A stretch of 43,695 nucleotides of DNA from Cloacibacillus sp. (GTDB taxonomy: Bacteria; Synergistota; Synergistia; Synergistales; Synergistaceae), in the NCBI RefSeq assembly GCF_020860125.1, contig NZ_JAJBUX010000115.1, positions 1 through 43,695 of the forward strand, given 5' to 3'. Position 1 is the stretch's first letter; each line of letters opens with the position of its first letter. Shown here in pieces: positions 16,769-25,947 of this stretch. A model generated the notes under the pieces. The model was not told the origin of the DNA, ran no database searches, and saw nothing but the letters and a program-made list of their open reading frames with translations. Position numbers and translations under genes: made by a program.

Positions 16769-18052
16769 ATGTTTATCCTCGCCTCGGTACTTATTATCGG
16801 CATCCTTATTGCCGTACCAATATCATATTCGATCGCCATTTCAGGAACCCTTTATCTGCTTTTTGAATCAACACTGCCGGTGTTGGTGATCGCCCAGCGC
16901 ATGGTGGTAGGGTCAGATTCCTTCACACTGCTCGCGATCCCGCTTTTTTTACTCGCCGGCGCGCTGATGGCGGAGGGAGATATTACGCCACGCATCATGC
17001 GTTTCGCATCCAGTATGGTCGGACACATTCGCGGCGGTATGGCGATGGTCATGGTCGTCTCCTGCATGTTCTTCGGCGCGATATCCGGTTCCGGCGTGGC
17101 TGACGTCGCAGCGATCGGCTCAATAATGCTGCCGGCGATGAAGGAACAAAAATACCGTCCGGCTTTCAGCGCTTCGCTGCTCGGCTGCGGCGGCGCGCTG
17201 GCCACGATAATACCCCCAAGCATCGTCATGGTCATCCTCGGCGTTACGATGGGAACTTCGATAGGAAAACTCTTTATCGCAGGTTTCATTCCTGGCATCA
17301 TGGCGGGAGGTTCGTTGATGGCGATATCATATTACTTCGCCGCCAAGGAAAATTATCCCCGCCTGCCAAAGGCCGACGCGCGCGAAAAGTGGGAGGCCTT
17401 TAAGGGCGCCTTCCTGCCAATGGTCACACCGGCGATAATAATCGTTGGCATCCTGCAGGGGATATTCACCGCGACGGAAGCCGGCGGCGTAGCCGCTTTC
17501 TACGCTCTGATACTTTCAAAATATGTCTATCATAAACTGTCATGGCGGCGTTTCTTCGAGATATGCCTGGAGGTGGCAAAGACGAGTGCCGTCGTACTCT
17601 TCATCATCTCCGCAGCAAGCCTCTTCGGCTGGATACTCACATCGCAGGACATCCCGCAAAAGATAGCGGCTGCCATTCTCAGCATTTCAAACAATTACTG
17701 GATGGTGCTGATCTTCTTCAACCTCATGCTTCTGGTGCTGGGCACCTTTATGGAGACAACGGCGATCATCCTCATCGTGATCCCCATCTTCATGCCGATC
17801 ATGACGCAAATAGGCGTTGACCCCATACACCTCGGCGTGATGGTCTGCCTGAATATGGCGATCGGCGCCAACACGCCGCCGCTTGGAGTGGATCTTATGA
17901 CGGCCTGCAAGGTCGCGGATATCGCCTACGAAGACTCCTTCCGCTATATATTTTTCTTCCTCACCGCGATGACCATCGTGTTGATATTGATCATCGCCTT
18001 TCCCGCGCTGTCGACATGGCTGCCGAACATGGTGGTATCTTCCGGAGCATAA
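16769..18052 (+). CDS. dctM: TRAP transporter large permease subunit (DctM), second system
   Basis: 427 residues with about 12 membrane segments. DctM landmarks are AISGSGVADVAAIGSIMLPA, CGGALATIIPPSIVMVILG, FTATEAGGVAAFYAL and MAIGANTPPLGVDLMTA. Together with the two preceding genes it forms a complete sodium-driven uptake system. Unlike the first TRAP operon, no catabolic enzyme or dedicated regulator is attached. A hairpin terminator follows at 18081. Confidence 0.94.
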   Translation: MFILASVLIIGILIAVPISYSIAISGTLYLLFESTLPVLVIAQRMVVGSDSFTLLAIPLFLLAGALMAEGDITPRIMRFASSMVGHIRGGMAMVMVVSCMFFGAISGSGVADVAAIGSIMLPAMKEQKYRPAFSASLLGCGGALATIIPPSIVMVILGVTMGTSIGKLFIAGFIPGIMAGGSLMAISYYFAAKENYPRLPKADAREKWEAFKGAFLPMVTPAIIIVGILQGIFTATEAGGVAAFYALILSKYVYHKLSWRRFFEICLEVAKTSAVVLFIISAASLFGWILTSQDIPQKIAAAILSISNNYWMVLIFFNLMLLVLGTFMETTAIILIVIPIFMPIMTQIGVDPIHLGVMVCLNMAIGANTPPLGVDLMTACKVADIAYEDSFRYIFFFLTAMTIVLILIIAFPALSTWLPNMVVSSGA

Positions 18053-18080
18053 CGGTAAACAACAGTAAGGATAACATTTC

Positions 18081-18120
18081 AAACGGACCGGTATGAAACA
18101 ATCCGGCCCGTTTTATATTT
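18081..18120 (+). terminator. Rho-independent terminator of the second TRAP operon
   Basis: AAACGGaCCGG and CCGGcCCGTTT pair over 10 of 11 positions around an 11-base loop and run into TTTTATATTT. Confidence 0.75.
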
Positions 18121-18195
18121 ATTATTGCAATAGATATATTCATTCCAATCTCTATTAAAGTTATTTTTCACTATTTAAAAATAACGTCCTCACTA

Positions 18196-18225
18196 TTGAC
18201 ATACCTCCCTGTCGGTATGTACAAT
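18196..18225 (+). promoter_or_regulatory. tetR promoter with embedded operator palindrome
   Basis: TTGACA (18196-18201), 18-base spacer, TACAAT (18220-18225). Between and overlapping the boxes is the inverted repeat ACATACC-n8-GGTATGT (18199-18220), with perfect 7-bp arms. This is the size and placement of a TetR/AcrR-type operator, so the regulator probably represses itself and the efflux operon. Confidence 0.65.
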
Positions 18226-18263
18226 TTTCTAGTCTGTCATCCATATAAACAGGAGGTGAAAGG

Positions 18264-18875
18264 ATGCGAAGAACGAAGGCGGCGGCGCTTGAGACTAGGG
18301 CAAAGATTTTGGAGTCGGCACTTGATATTTTCAGTGAAAAGAGCTTCTCAAACACCTCCCTCACCGAGATAGCGGCAAACGTGGGCCTGACTAAGGGCGC
18401 GCTCTACTGGCATTTCAGGAATAAGAACGATCTGCTGCTGCAGCTCATGGAAGAGATCTGCAATCACGCGGGAGATGAGGTAAAAAAGCTCTTCAACACC
18501 CCCGATTCGGCCGGTAAGCTACGGAAGTATTACAAAAATTCCCTGGCCGTTCTGTTGGAAAACGACCGCAATAAGAAGATCCACAAGATCATGACAAAGA
18601 GGGACGAGTGGCCGGAAGATATCCAGCAGAGCGTACAGCGAATCATAAAGGATTCGATCAAGCGGGAAAGGCTCATGGTGGAAAAATTCATCAGCAAGGG
18701 ACAGGAGGAGGGCCGTTTCCGGAAAGATATCTCGTCGGTGGTGGTAGCGGTGCTCATCAGCTCCATCTTCCACGGACTATGTGTGATGCAGCTTTCAGGC
18801 CTGTTGCCGGAAGAATTTCCGCAATATACCGATATACTATTTGATGCCTTTGCGAAAGAATTAAACGCAAAATAA
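18264..18875 (+). CDS. TetR/AcrR-family repressor of the RND efflux operon
   Basis: 203 residues. The N-terminal TetR DNA-binding domain is textbook: RAKILESALDIFSEKSFSNTS, LTEIAANVGLTKGALYWHF and NKNDLLLQLMEE. The C-terminal domain (residues 60-203) resembles AcrR/TtgR ligand-binding domains (DIQQSVQRIIKDSIKRE, GLCVMQLSGLLPEEFP). The start ATG has AGGAGGTG seven bases upstream. It is the first gene of the tetR-adaptor-pump-channel cluster, and the palindrome in its promoter is the likely target. Confidence 0.9.
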   Translation: MRRTKAAALETRAKILESALDIFSEKSFSNTSLTEIAANVGLTKGALYWHFRNKNDLLLQLMEEICNHAGDEVKKLFNTPDSAGKLRKYYKNSLAVLLENDRNKKIHKIMTKRDEWPEDIQQSVQRIIKDSIKRERLMVEKFISKGQEEGRFRKDISSVVVAVLISSIFHGLCVMQLSGLLPEEFPQYTDILFDAFAKELNAK

Positions 18876-18959
18876 TAATAAAATCGCTATAATTAGCCCT
18901 GTCTTTCAGGTCAGCACTAATCGAAAGGATTTTTAAGAAAGAGAAGGTGCATATAGAAA

Positions 18960-20228
18960 ATGCAAAACTCGGAAGAAAAGAGGAATATTGAGTTGAACAG
19001 CAAACAAAAATCAGGCTGGATCAAAATAGCGGTCATCATTGTAGTGATCGCAGCGGCCTTTTATGGCTATAAGGCATGGAACGGTGAGAAAAGGGTGCAG
19101 CCGCAGGCAACGCAGGCATCGGAGCCGCTCGTCATCGTAAAACCCGTGGAGAAGGCCGACTCCTCGTCGCAGCCCTCCGAGTATGTGGGGCGCGTCGAAG
19201 CGATCCAGTCCGTTCAGGTAAAGCCACAGATTTCGGGTGAAATAGCGAAGGTATGTTTCAAAGAGGGTTCTATCGTGAAGGCGGGACAGCTGCTCTTTCA
19301 GATAGACCCCGCCCAGTACCAGGCTACCGTCGCGCTGCGTAAGGCAGAGCTGGAACAGGCCAACGCCAACCTTGACGCCGCAGAGAAATATTACGCTCGC
19401 GTCCAGGCGGCGGAGACCCGCGCTGTTTCGGCGGCGGAGCGCGATACGGCGGAGAGCAACGTGCTGCAGGGACGCGCGGCCGTCTCCCAGGCAAAGGCCA
19501 ACCTTCGCCTCGCGGAGATAAACCTCGGCTATACGCGCATAACCTCCCCGATAACCGGTAAGATCGGCATCGCCAAACTTACCAAGGGCAACTACGTGAC
19601 CCCCGCGAGCGGCGCGCTGGCCACGATCGTCCAGATGAACCCCGTGCGCGTCTCCTATTCGCTGCCTGACAGAGATTATCTCGACCAGCTCGAACTCTTC
19701 AAGAAAGAGGGCTCCGTATATAAGACTAAGCTGATACTCAGCAACGGCACCGAGCTCGACGTCCCCGGACAGCGCGACTTTGAGGACAACACCGTGGACC
19801 AGATGACGGGAACTGTCATGATGCGCCTGCGCTTTACAAACGACGGCGGCATGCTCATCCCCGGAGAGATGGTGCGTGTATTCACGCAGCCGGTCAAGAG
19901 CCATATCGTCAACGTTATTCCCCAGACTGCCGTTATGGCGGATGAAGAGGGAGACTACGTGTACGTGGTGGAGGCCGACAACACGGCCCATATCGTCAGG
20001 GTCAAACTCGGACGTGAGATGGGTTCGCTGCGCGAAGTCACTAGCGGCCTTAAAGACGGACAAAATGTGGTAACCGCCGGACTGCAGAACCTGCGCCCCG
20101 GCATGAAGGTAAGGATCGACACCTCAGCGTCGGCCAACGTCTACGACTCCAACAGCGCGCTTGACGCCACATCCGGAGCGGAAATCGTGACCTCGGGCGA
20201 CAGCGGCGCTGCGAAAGAGGCAAAATAG
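18960..20228 (+). CDS. RND efflux periplasmic adaptor (AcrA/MexA family)
   Basis: 422 residues. An N-terminal membrane anchor (IKIAVIIVVIAAAFYGYKAW, residues 20-39) replaces the lipoprotein Cys of AcrA. The biotinyl-lipoyl halves (VQVKPQISGEIAKVCFKEGS and YTRITSPITGKIGIAKLTKG) flank a coiled-coil hairpin (about residues 115-190, RKAELEQANANLDAAEKYYA). The C-terminal beta-barrel and membrane-proximal domains carry MLIPGEMVRV and VIPQTAVMADEEGDYVYVV. The protein bridges the pump and the outer-membrane channel. It ends three bases before the pump gene. Confidence 0.93.
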   Translation: MQNSEEKRNIELNSKQKSGWIKIAVIIVVIAAAFYGYKAWNGEKRVQPQATQASEPLVIVKPVEKADSSSQPSEYVGRVEAIQSVQVKPQISGEIAKVCFKEGSIVKAGQLLFQIDPAQYQATVALRKAELEQANANLDAAEKYYARVQAAETRAVSAAERDTAESNVLQGRAAVSQAKANLRLAEINLGYTRITSPITGKIGIAKLTKGNYVTPASGALATIVQMNPVRVSYSLPDRDYLDQLELFKKEGSVYKTKLILSNGTELDVPGQRDFEDNTVDQMTGTVMMRLRFTNDGGMLIPGEMVRVFTQPVKSHIVNVIPQTAVMADEEGDYVYVVEADNTAHIVRVKLGREMGSLREVTSGLKDGQNVVTAGLQNLRPGMKVRIDTSASANVYDSNSALDATSGAEIVTSGDSGAAKEAK

Positions 20229-20231
20229 ATA

Positions 20232-23200
20232 ATGTTCTCTAAATTTTTCATTGAACGCCCGCGCTTCGCAATGGTCGTCTGCATTGTGTTGGCGCTTGCA
20301 GGCGTAATATCGATCTTCTCGCTCCCGATCTCGCAGTATCCGGAGGTCGCGCCGCCGCAGATACGCATCTCCACAACCTACCGCGGAGCAGACGCGGAGA
20401 CTATAGCCAACACCCTTGCCGTGCCTCTGGAAGAGCAGGTAAACGGCGTCGACGGCATGATCTACATGAACTCCACGTCGAACAACAACGGTGAATATTC
20501 GCTTTACGTCACCTTTGCGACGGGAACGGACCCTGACATGGCGCTCGCACGCGTGCAGAACCGTGTCTCCCAGGTCACGCCTCAACTGCCCTCCGAGGTC
20601 GTAGAACAGGGTATCACGGTCGAGACGTCGTTCTCCGATACCCTCGGCTTCCTCGGACTGACATCTCCCAACGGCACGCACGGAGACCTTGAACTGATGA
20701 ACTACGCCTACAGCAATGTTAGAAATACGCTGAAGCGTGTCCCCGGCATGGGTGACGTCCAGGTATTCGGCGCCAAATACAGCATACGCATTTGGCTTGA
20801 TCCCGCCCGCGTGGCTTCGCTTGGACTTTCGATAAACGACGTGGCGGCGGCGATCCAGAGCCAGAACAAACAGGCGTCTATAGGTTCCATCGGCGCGACC
20901 CCGGGCAGCGATATAAACAGCCCGCTCGTCTATTCACTGCAGACCAGGGGACGCCTTTCGGATGTCAAAGACTTTGAAAATATAATCATACGTACAACGG
21001 CACAGGGTGGCCTGGTAAAGCTGCGCGATATCTCCCGCATAGAGCTCGGCGCGGAAAGCTATAACACAAGCGCGAACCTGAACGGCGCGCCCGCCGCGAT
21101 GATCGCGATGTCACAGGCGGCGGGTTCAAACGCGCTGGACGTCATGTCCGGAGCAAGGGCTGCGATAGAGCAGCTGTCAGCCAACCTGCCGCATGATATG
21201 AAGCTTGACGTGCAGTACGACTCAACCAAATACGTCAGAGAGACGATAAAAGAGATACTGATGACGCTGATCCTGACCTTCTCCCTCGTCGTCGGCGTCT
21301 GTTACCTCTTCCTTCAGGAATGGCGCACCACGCTCGTGCCTGTCGCGGCGATCCCGGTCTCGCTTCTCGCCACCTTCGCGGCGCTGCTGGGAATGGGATA
21401 CAGCATCAATATCCTCTCTCTCTTCGGACTTGTGCTCGTCATCGGAACGGTCGTCGACGACGCCATCGTCGTCGTCGAACGAGTACAGTTTGTCATGGAG
21501 CGAGACAAGTGCGACCCAAAAACCGCGACGATACAGGCTATGAAAGACGTTACCGGGCCAATGGCCGCGACAACGCTGGTATTCCTCGCGATTTTCGTCC
21601 CCGTCGGCTTTATGACGGGAATCACGGGACAGATATACAAACAGTTCGCCGTAACTATCGGCTTCTCCGTCTGCTTCTCGCTGATAGTCGCCCTCACCCT
21701 GTCGCCCGCCATGTGCGCCCATATGCTGCGTGAGACAAAGCCTGCCGAACGCGGCCCGCTCAAATGGTTCAACACTACACTGACACGCGCGACACGCGGA
21801 TATGTCGGCGGCGCGGTTTGGATCACAAGACGTACCGTCGTCGCGCTTGTTATGCTGGCCGTCATCATCGCCGCCTGCTGGACGATAATCAAGATTTCGC
21901 CGCAGGCGTTCATACCTGACGAAGACCAGGGCGTCGTCTTTGCCACGGTACAGCTCCCGGAGGGCGCCACAAGACCGCGAACGGAGCAGGTAGTAGAACC
22001 GATGGTCGCGGAAATCGCAAAGATCCCCGGTGTGGATGCGACAATAAACATTTACGGTTATAACATCATGGGCGGCTATGGGGAAAATGTCGCCTCCATG
22101 ATCTTCCCTCTCAAACCGTGGGGCGAGCGTAAGACTAAAGAGACACAGCAGTCAGCAATCGTCACCAAGGTCGCGGCGATCGCGGCAAAATATCCGCAGG
22201 CGCAGACCAACGTATTCACGCCGCCGGCGATCCAGGGACTGGGCATGGCTTCCGGTATCGACATGAGGCTCCAGTCAATGGTGGAAAACGACCCCGCCAA
22301 GCTGGCGGAGGTCATGAGGGCCGTGCTCGTGGAGCTGAACCAGTCGCCGGAAATCCTTTACGCCTTCAGCTCATTTACGGCGAACACGCCGCACCTCTAT
22401 CTGGACATCGACCGCGAAAAGGCCGAGCTCATGAACGTACAGGTTGGGACGATATTCTCCACGCTGCAGACCTACTTCGGCTCCACCTATATCAACGATA
22501 TAAACATGGGCACTCAGGTCAACCGCGTTATGGTACAGTCCGACTGGAATTACAGAAACAGCATCGAACGTATCGGCGGGATATTCATCAACAACGCGAA
22601 CGGAGAACAGGTGCCGCTGCAGAGCCTGATGACGGTGCGCAAGATACTCGCGCCGCGCTCCCTCAGCCGCTATAACCTGTTCCCCTCCGCGGCGATCACC
22701 ATCGTCATGAAGCAGGGATTCTCTACCGGACAGGGCATCGAGCGTATAAACGAAATATCGAAAAAGGTGCTCCCCGAGGGCTACTCCTACGAATGGTCAG
22801 GGATGACCTATCAGGAGCAGCATTCGCAGGGAGGCATAATGATGGTCCTTGTCATCGCGCTGATCTTCGCCTACCTCTTCCTCGTCGCCCAGTATGAGAG
22901 CTGGTCCACGCCGGTTCCGGTCATCCTTTCGCTGCCGGTAGCTATGTTCGGCGCCCTTGGAGGATTCAGGCTGATGGGTCTGCCTATTTCAATATACGGA
23001 CAGCTCGGCATCCTCCTCCTCGTCGGACTTGCCGCGAAGAACGCGATCCTCATCGTTGAATTTGCCAAAGAACAGCGCGAGGACCACGGCCTGCCATTGA
23101 TACAGGCGGCGGCCACCGCGGCGAGCGAACGTTTCCGCGCCGTTCTCATGACAGCCTTTACCTGCGTCCTCGGCGTGCTTCCGATGCTTTTCGCCTCGGG

Positions 23201-23372
23201 CGCCGGCGCCGCCAGCCGCAAAGCCGTCGGTTCGACGCTCTTCTTCGGAATGAGCGCGGCTACTATTTTCGGCGTGTTCCTGATCCCGGCGCTCTTCGTA
23301 ATCTTCCAGGGCGCACGCGAGAAGGTAAAAGGAAGCTTCAAACAACATAAGATACAGAAGGAAAAAGAGTAG
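20232..23372 (+). CDS. RND multidrug efflux pump, HAE1 family (AcrB/MexB-like)
   Basis: 1046 residues, the normal AcrB length. It starts FSKFFIERPRFAMVV, the family N-terminus. Proton relay residues are present: the double Asp in GTVVDDAIVVVERV (TM4, around 408) and the Lys in LVGLAAKNAILIVEFA (TM10). The two large periplasmic loops show GDVQVFGAKYSIRIWLDP and the switch-loop-like region NINPTFG-type segment DINMGTQVNRVMVQ. It exports hydrophobic drugs, bile salts and similar compounds from periplasm and inner leaflet, driven by protons. It lies between adaptor and channel genes in a complete operon. Confidence 0.95.
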   Translation: MFSKFFIERPRFAMVVCIVLALAGVISIFSLPISQYPEVAPPQIRISTTYRGADAETIANTLAVPLEEQVNGVDGMIYMNSTSNNNGEYSLYVTFATGTDPDMALARVQNRVSQVTPQLPSEVVEQGITVETSFSDTLGFLGLTSPNGTHGDLELMNYAYSNVRNTLKRVPGMGDVQVFGAKYSIRIWLDPARVASLGLSINDVAAAIQSQNKQASIGSIGATPGSDINSPLVYSLQTRGRLSDVKDFENIIIRTTAQGGLVKLRDISRIELGAESYNTSANLNGAPAAMIAMSQAAGSNALDVMSGARAAIEQLSANLPHDMKLDVQYDSTKYVRETIKEILMTLILTFSLVVGVCYLFLQEWRTTLVPVAAIPVSLLATFAALLGMGYSINILSLFGLVLVIGTVVDDAIVVVERVQFVMERDKCDPKTATIQAMKDVTGPMAATTLVFLAIFVPVGFMTGITGQIYKQFAVTIGFSVCFSLIVALTLSPAMCAHMLRETKPAERGPLKWFNTTLTRATRGYVGGAVWITRRTVVALVMLAVIIAACWTIIKISPQAFIPDEDQGVVFATVQLPEGATRPRTEQVVEPMVAEIAKIPGVDATINIYGYNIMGGYGENVASMIFPLKPWGERKTKETQQSAIVTKVAAIAAKYPQAQTNVFTPPAIQGLGMASGIDMRLQSMVENDPAKLAEVMRAVLVELNQSPEILYAFSSFTANTPHLYLDIDREKAELMNVQVGTIFSTLQTYFGSTYINDINMGTQVNRVMVQSDWNYRNSIERIGGIFINNANGEQVPLQSLMTVRKILAPRSLSRYNLFPSAAITIVMKQGFSTGQGIERINEISKKVLPEGYSYEWSGMTYQEQHSQGGIMMVLVIALIFAYLFLVAQYESWSTPVPVILSLPVAMFGALGGFRLMGLPISIYGQLGILLLVGLAAKNAILIVEFAKEQREDHGLPLIQAAATAASERFRAVLMTAFTCVLGVLPMLFASGAGAASRKAVGSTLFFGMSAATIFGVFLIPALFVIFQGAREKVKGSFKQHKIQKEKE

Positions 23373-23382
23373 GAGGCGCGTG

Positions 23383-24924
23383 ATGATAAAAAAACTTACA
23401 CTATGCACGATATCCGCGCTGATAATGCTGACGGCCGGCGCCGCCTTCGCGGCGAAGGCCGAGCCGAAGCCCTCTTCCGCGGTAAACACATCTGCTGATC
23501 TGTCGGCTGAGGCGGCCTCGCGCGACATACAGATCAAAAACGGCGAATGGACGATGCTGGCGCAGCTCTACCCCGTTCCCGCCGTCTCCGACGATATCTC
23601 CCAGGCGCTCACCCCCGAGCACCTCGCGAGCTGGTGGAACGTCTTCAACGACCCGATGATGACGGAGCTCATTCTCAAGTCGCTCGAGAGCAACCGCGAC
23701 CTCGCGGCGGCGCGCGCCAGGGTGACCGAGGCACGCGCCTCGCTCGGGATCAGCCAGGCGAATCTGCTGCCCTGGCTGGATTCCACGAATTTCTGGAACA
23801 ACGAACGCACTCCCGTACAGGCCGGAGGCAGCGGCAGCGGCACTAATCTCTACAAGCTCGGCATAGACGCCTCGTGGGAAATAGACGTATTCGGCGGGCA
23901 GCGCGCAAGTGTCAGGGCGCAGAGAGCGACGCTCGAGGCCCAGTACGCGGCGCTGTACTCCACCTGGACGAGCCTCGCCTCAGAGGTGGCGATGAACTAC
24001 ATCTCGCTGCGCACCCTTCAGGAGCGCCTGGCGATCGCGCAGTATAACCTAAGCCTCCAGCAGGACACCGTCGACATCCAGCAGTCAAAGGTCGACTCCG
24101 GGCTCTCCGACTCGCTCGCGCTGAAACAGGCGCAGTACACGATGGAACAGACGCGTGCCAGCATTCCCAGCGTTGAGTCCTCGATAGAGCAGACGATGAA
24201 CGCGCTCGCGATACTCGTGGGCGAGGTTCCCGGAACGCTGGAGGAAAAACTTGCGGCAAAGCAGCCGATACCCAAGCTCTCCGGTACGGAGTTCATCGGC
24301 ATACCGGCGAACGCCGTCCGTCAGCGTCCCGACATCCGTCAGGCCGAACGGCAGCTTGTGGCTCAGCTTGCGCGCAAAAAATCGGCGCAGGCAGACCTCT
24401 GGCCCAAGTTCTACCTTACGGGATCGATCGGCACCGAGGCTGGCAACTGGGGTAGCCTCTTCTCCGGCCCCGCAAAGCTGTACAGCTTCCTGCCGAAGAT
24501 AAGCTGGCCGATCTTCCATGCCGGCGCGATACGCAATAACATCAAGGTGCAGGGAGCGAAGGCCGAACAGCTGCTCGCGGCTTACGAACAGACGGTACTG
24601 ACCGCTGTCGGTGAAGTACGTGATTCACTCTCCGCGAACGTGAAGGAATACGAGCGCAACGAGTCCCTTAAACGCGGCGTGGAGGCCGCTCAGACGGCAC
24701 TTGACATCGCGAATGATAAATACGCCAACGGCCTCGTTGACTTCACCAATGTCATCAACGCCCAGCGCTCATTGACGGGCCTCTCGGAGGAATACGTCAT
24801 CAGCCAGGGACAGATATCAACAAACGCCGTGGCGCTCTTTAAGGCACTCGGCGGCGGCTGGCAGCCGATGGAAGAGGCCGAAAAGGCGCTCGCCGAAGCG
24901 GCCGCAAAACAGGCAAAGAAATAA
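23383..24924 (+). CDS. Outer-membrane efflux channel (TolC/OprM, NodT family)
   Basis: 513 residues from ATG 23383 (AGGAGG six bases upstream; a GTG directly before it is too close). A signal peptide is present (KKLTLCTISALIMLTAGAAFA) and there is no lipobox, unlike OprM. Two OEP repeats follow: WWNVFNDPMMTELILKSL, RDLAAARARVTEARA, the WEIDVFGGQRASVRAQ motif, RQRPDIRQAERQLVAQLARK and SWPIFHAGAIRNNIKVQGAK. The protein forms a trimeric channel for the RND pump. Its presence is good evidence for an outer membrane. A bidirectional terminator follows. Confidence 0.93.
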   Translation: MIKKLTLCTISALIMLTAGAAFAAKAEPKPSSAVNTSADLSAEAASRDIQIKNGEWTMLAQLYPVPAVSDDISQALTPEHLASWWNVFNDPMMTELILKSLESNRDLAAARARVTEARASLGISQANLLPWLDSTNFWNNERTPVQAGGSGSGTNLYKLGIDASWEIDVFGGQRASVRAQRATLEAQYAALYSTWTSLASEVAMNYISLRTLQERLAIAQYNLSLQQDTVDIQQSKVDSGLSDSLALKQAQYTMEQTRASIPSVESSIEQTMNALAILVGEVPGTLEEKLAAKQPIPKLSGTEFIGIPANAVRQRPDIRQAERQLVAQLARKKSAQADLWPKFYLTGSIGTEAGNWGSLFSGPAKLYSFLPKISWPIFHAGAIRNNIKVQGAKAEQLLAAYEQTVLTAVGEVRDSLSANVKEYERNESLKRGVEAAQTALDIANDKYANGLVDFTNVINAQRSLTGLSEEYVISQGQISTNAVALFKALGGGWQPMEEAEKALAEAAAKQAKK

Positions 24925-24951
24925 CAGCGGCAAAACAGCCGCAAGACATCA

Positions 24952-24983
24952 AAAGAGGCCTTCTCTTATGAGAGGGCCTCTTT
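24952..24983. terminator. Bidirectional terminator between efflux operon and flavoprotein gene
   Basis: AAAGAGGCC and GGCCTCTTT form a perfect 9-bp stem with inner CTCT/AGAG pairing. It has T-rich flanks on the plus strand and A/T symmetry for the convergent minus-strand gene. Confidence 0.75.
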
Positions 24984-25008
24984 CATTCATTATCGCCGTA
25001 TCAAAAAT

Positions 25009-25410
25009 TTAGAGGTCGTATTCCTTCGGCGGGTTGCCGGAAAAATCGGCGATCACCGCGTGCGCGTCCGCAAGATAAAAAACTTCAAATATGGGATTAT
25101 CCGCGCTCTGGTACAGCCCCTTTATCAGGGGATAGGCCATGCAGCCCTCTTTGACCTCCATATTGTTCACAAACACGGCCCTGCCCGCGATACGCAGCCA
25201 AGCATAGTCGGGGCTGGAAACGCTCACCTCGACATAGGGATTGGCCGTCATCTCTTTATAGACCTCTTTGGTGCTGTTGGTGCAGAACCAAAGCTTACCC
25301 TCACGCTCAAAACAGAACATAAAGGGGCGGCACTTCCCTTTGCCGTCAAGACCGACCGTCGCCAGATACTGCACAGGATTTTTACTCAAAAATTTAACAA
25401 CTTCGTTCAT
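25009..25410 (-). CDS. Pyridoxamine 5'-phosphate oxidase-like FMN-binding protein
   Basis: 133 residues from ATG 25410, which has GGGAGG eight bases upstream; an upstream TTG in frame overlaps that site. A split-barrel flavin-binding fold is indicated by FLSKNPVQYLATVGLDGKGK, RPFMFCFEREGKLWFCTN and NPYVEVSVSSPDYAWLRIAG. Proteins of this group bind FMN or F420 and reduce small molecules such as quinones or nitro compounds. It is divergent from an HxlR regulator, a common pairing for redox-stress flavoproteins. Confidence 0.8.
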   Translation of the reverse strand: MNEVVKFLSKNPVQYLATVGLDGKGKCRPFMFCFEREGKLWFCTNSTKEVYKEMTANPYVEVSVSSPDYAWLRIAGRAVFVNNMEVKEGCMAYPLIKGLYQSADNPIFEVFYLADAHAVIADFSGNPPKEYDL

Positions 25411-25502
25411 TGTAATTTCCTCCCTCAATTTCTTTTATTAAGCAATGGATTGCTCTTACTTATCAATAGACTTATAATAGAAATCTAAGGATATAATGTA
25501 AA

Positions 25503-25529
25503 GTAAGCACTATTTTGTGCTATAGTTAC
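25503..25529. promoter_or_regulatory. Dyad in the flavoprotein-HxlR intergenic region, candidate HxlR operator
   Basis: GTAAGCAC-tatttt-GTGCTatagTTAC: AGCAC/GTGCT are perfect arms, and outer GTAA/TTAC add an imperfect extension. It lies just downstream of a TATAAT (25492-25497) reading toward the regulator. The dyad resembles the short palindromes bound by HxlR/YodB proteins. Confidence 0.4.
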
Positions 25530-25557
25530 CATAATGATACTAATGGAGGAGACAACC

Positions 25558-25947
25558 GTGCTGATAAAAGACCTGCCCCCCTGTCCCGTAGAGACAACCC
25601 TGACACTGATAGGAGATAAATGGAAGGTGCTCATCCTGCGCGACCTGATGCCGGGGACCAAACGCTTCGGCGAGCTAAAAAAATCCATCGGCAGCGTCAC
25701 ACAGAAGGTGCTCACGCAGCAACTGCGCGCGATGGAGGAGAGCGGCCTGCTGACCCGCAAGGTCTACGCCGAGGTCCCGCCGCGCGTCGAATACACCCTC
25801 ACCGAGACCGGCTACAGCTTAAAACCGATCCTCGACGCCATGTGGGGCTGGGGAGAGCGTTATAAAGAGACGCTGGGAGAAGACCCGGCGGAACAGATGG
25901 CTGACGGAACGGCAATTTGCCAAACTCTGGGGGAGAAACTTTCATGA
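25558..25947 (+). CDS. HxlR-family winged-helix regulator
   Basis: 129 residues from GTG 25558 (GGAGGA seven bases upstream; an ATG at 25534 lacks a site). The HxlR fold is unmistakable: CPVETTLTLIGDKWKVLILR, GTKRFGELKKSIGSVTQKVL and RAMEESGLLTRKVYAEVPPRVEYTLTETG. The N-terminal Cys (C9) is the residue used by YodB/HypR-type members to sense electrophiles and disulfide stress. Its stop codon overlaps the nadE start (ATGA), so the two are translationally coupled. Confidence 0.9.
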   Translation: MLIKDLPPCPVETTLTLIGDKWKVLILRDLMPGTKRFGELKKSIGSVTQKVLTQQLRAMEESGLLTRKVYAEVPPRVEYTLTETGYSLKPILDAMWGWGERYKETLGEDPAEQMADGTAICQTLGEKLS

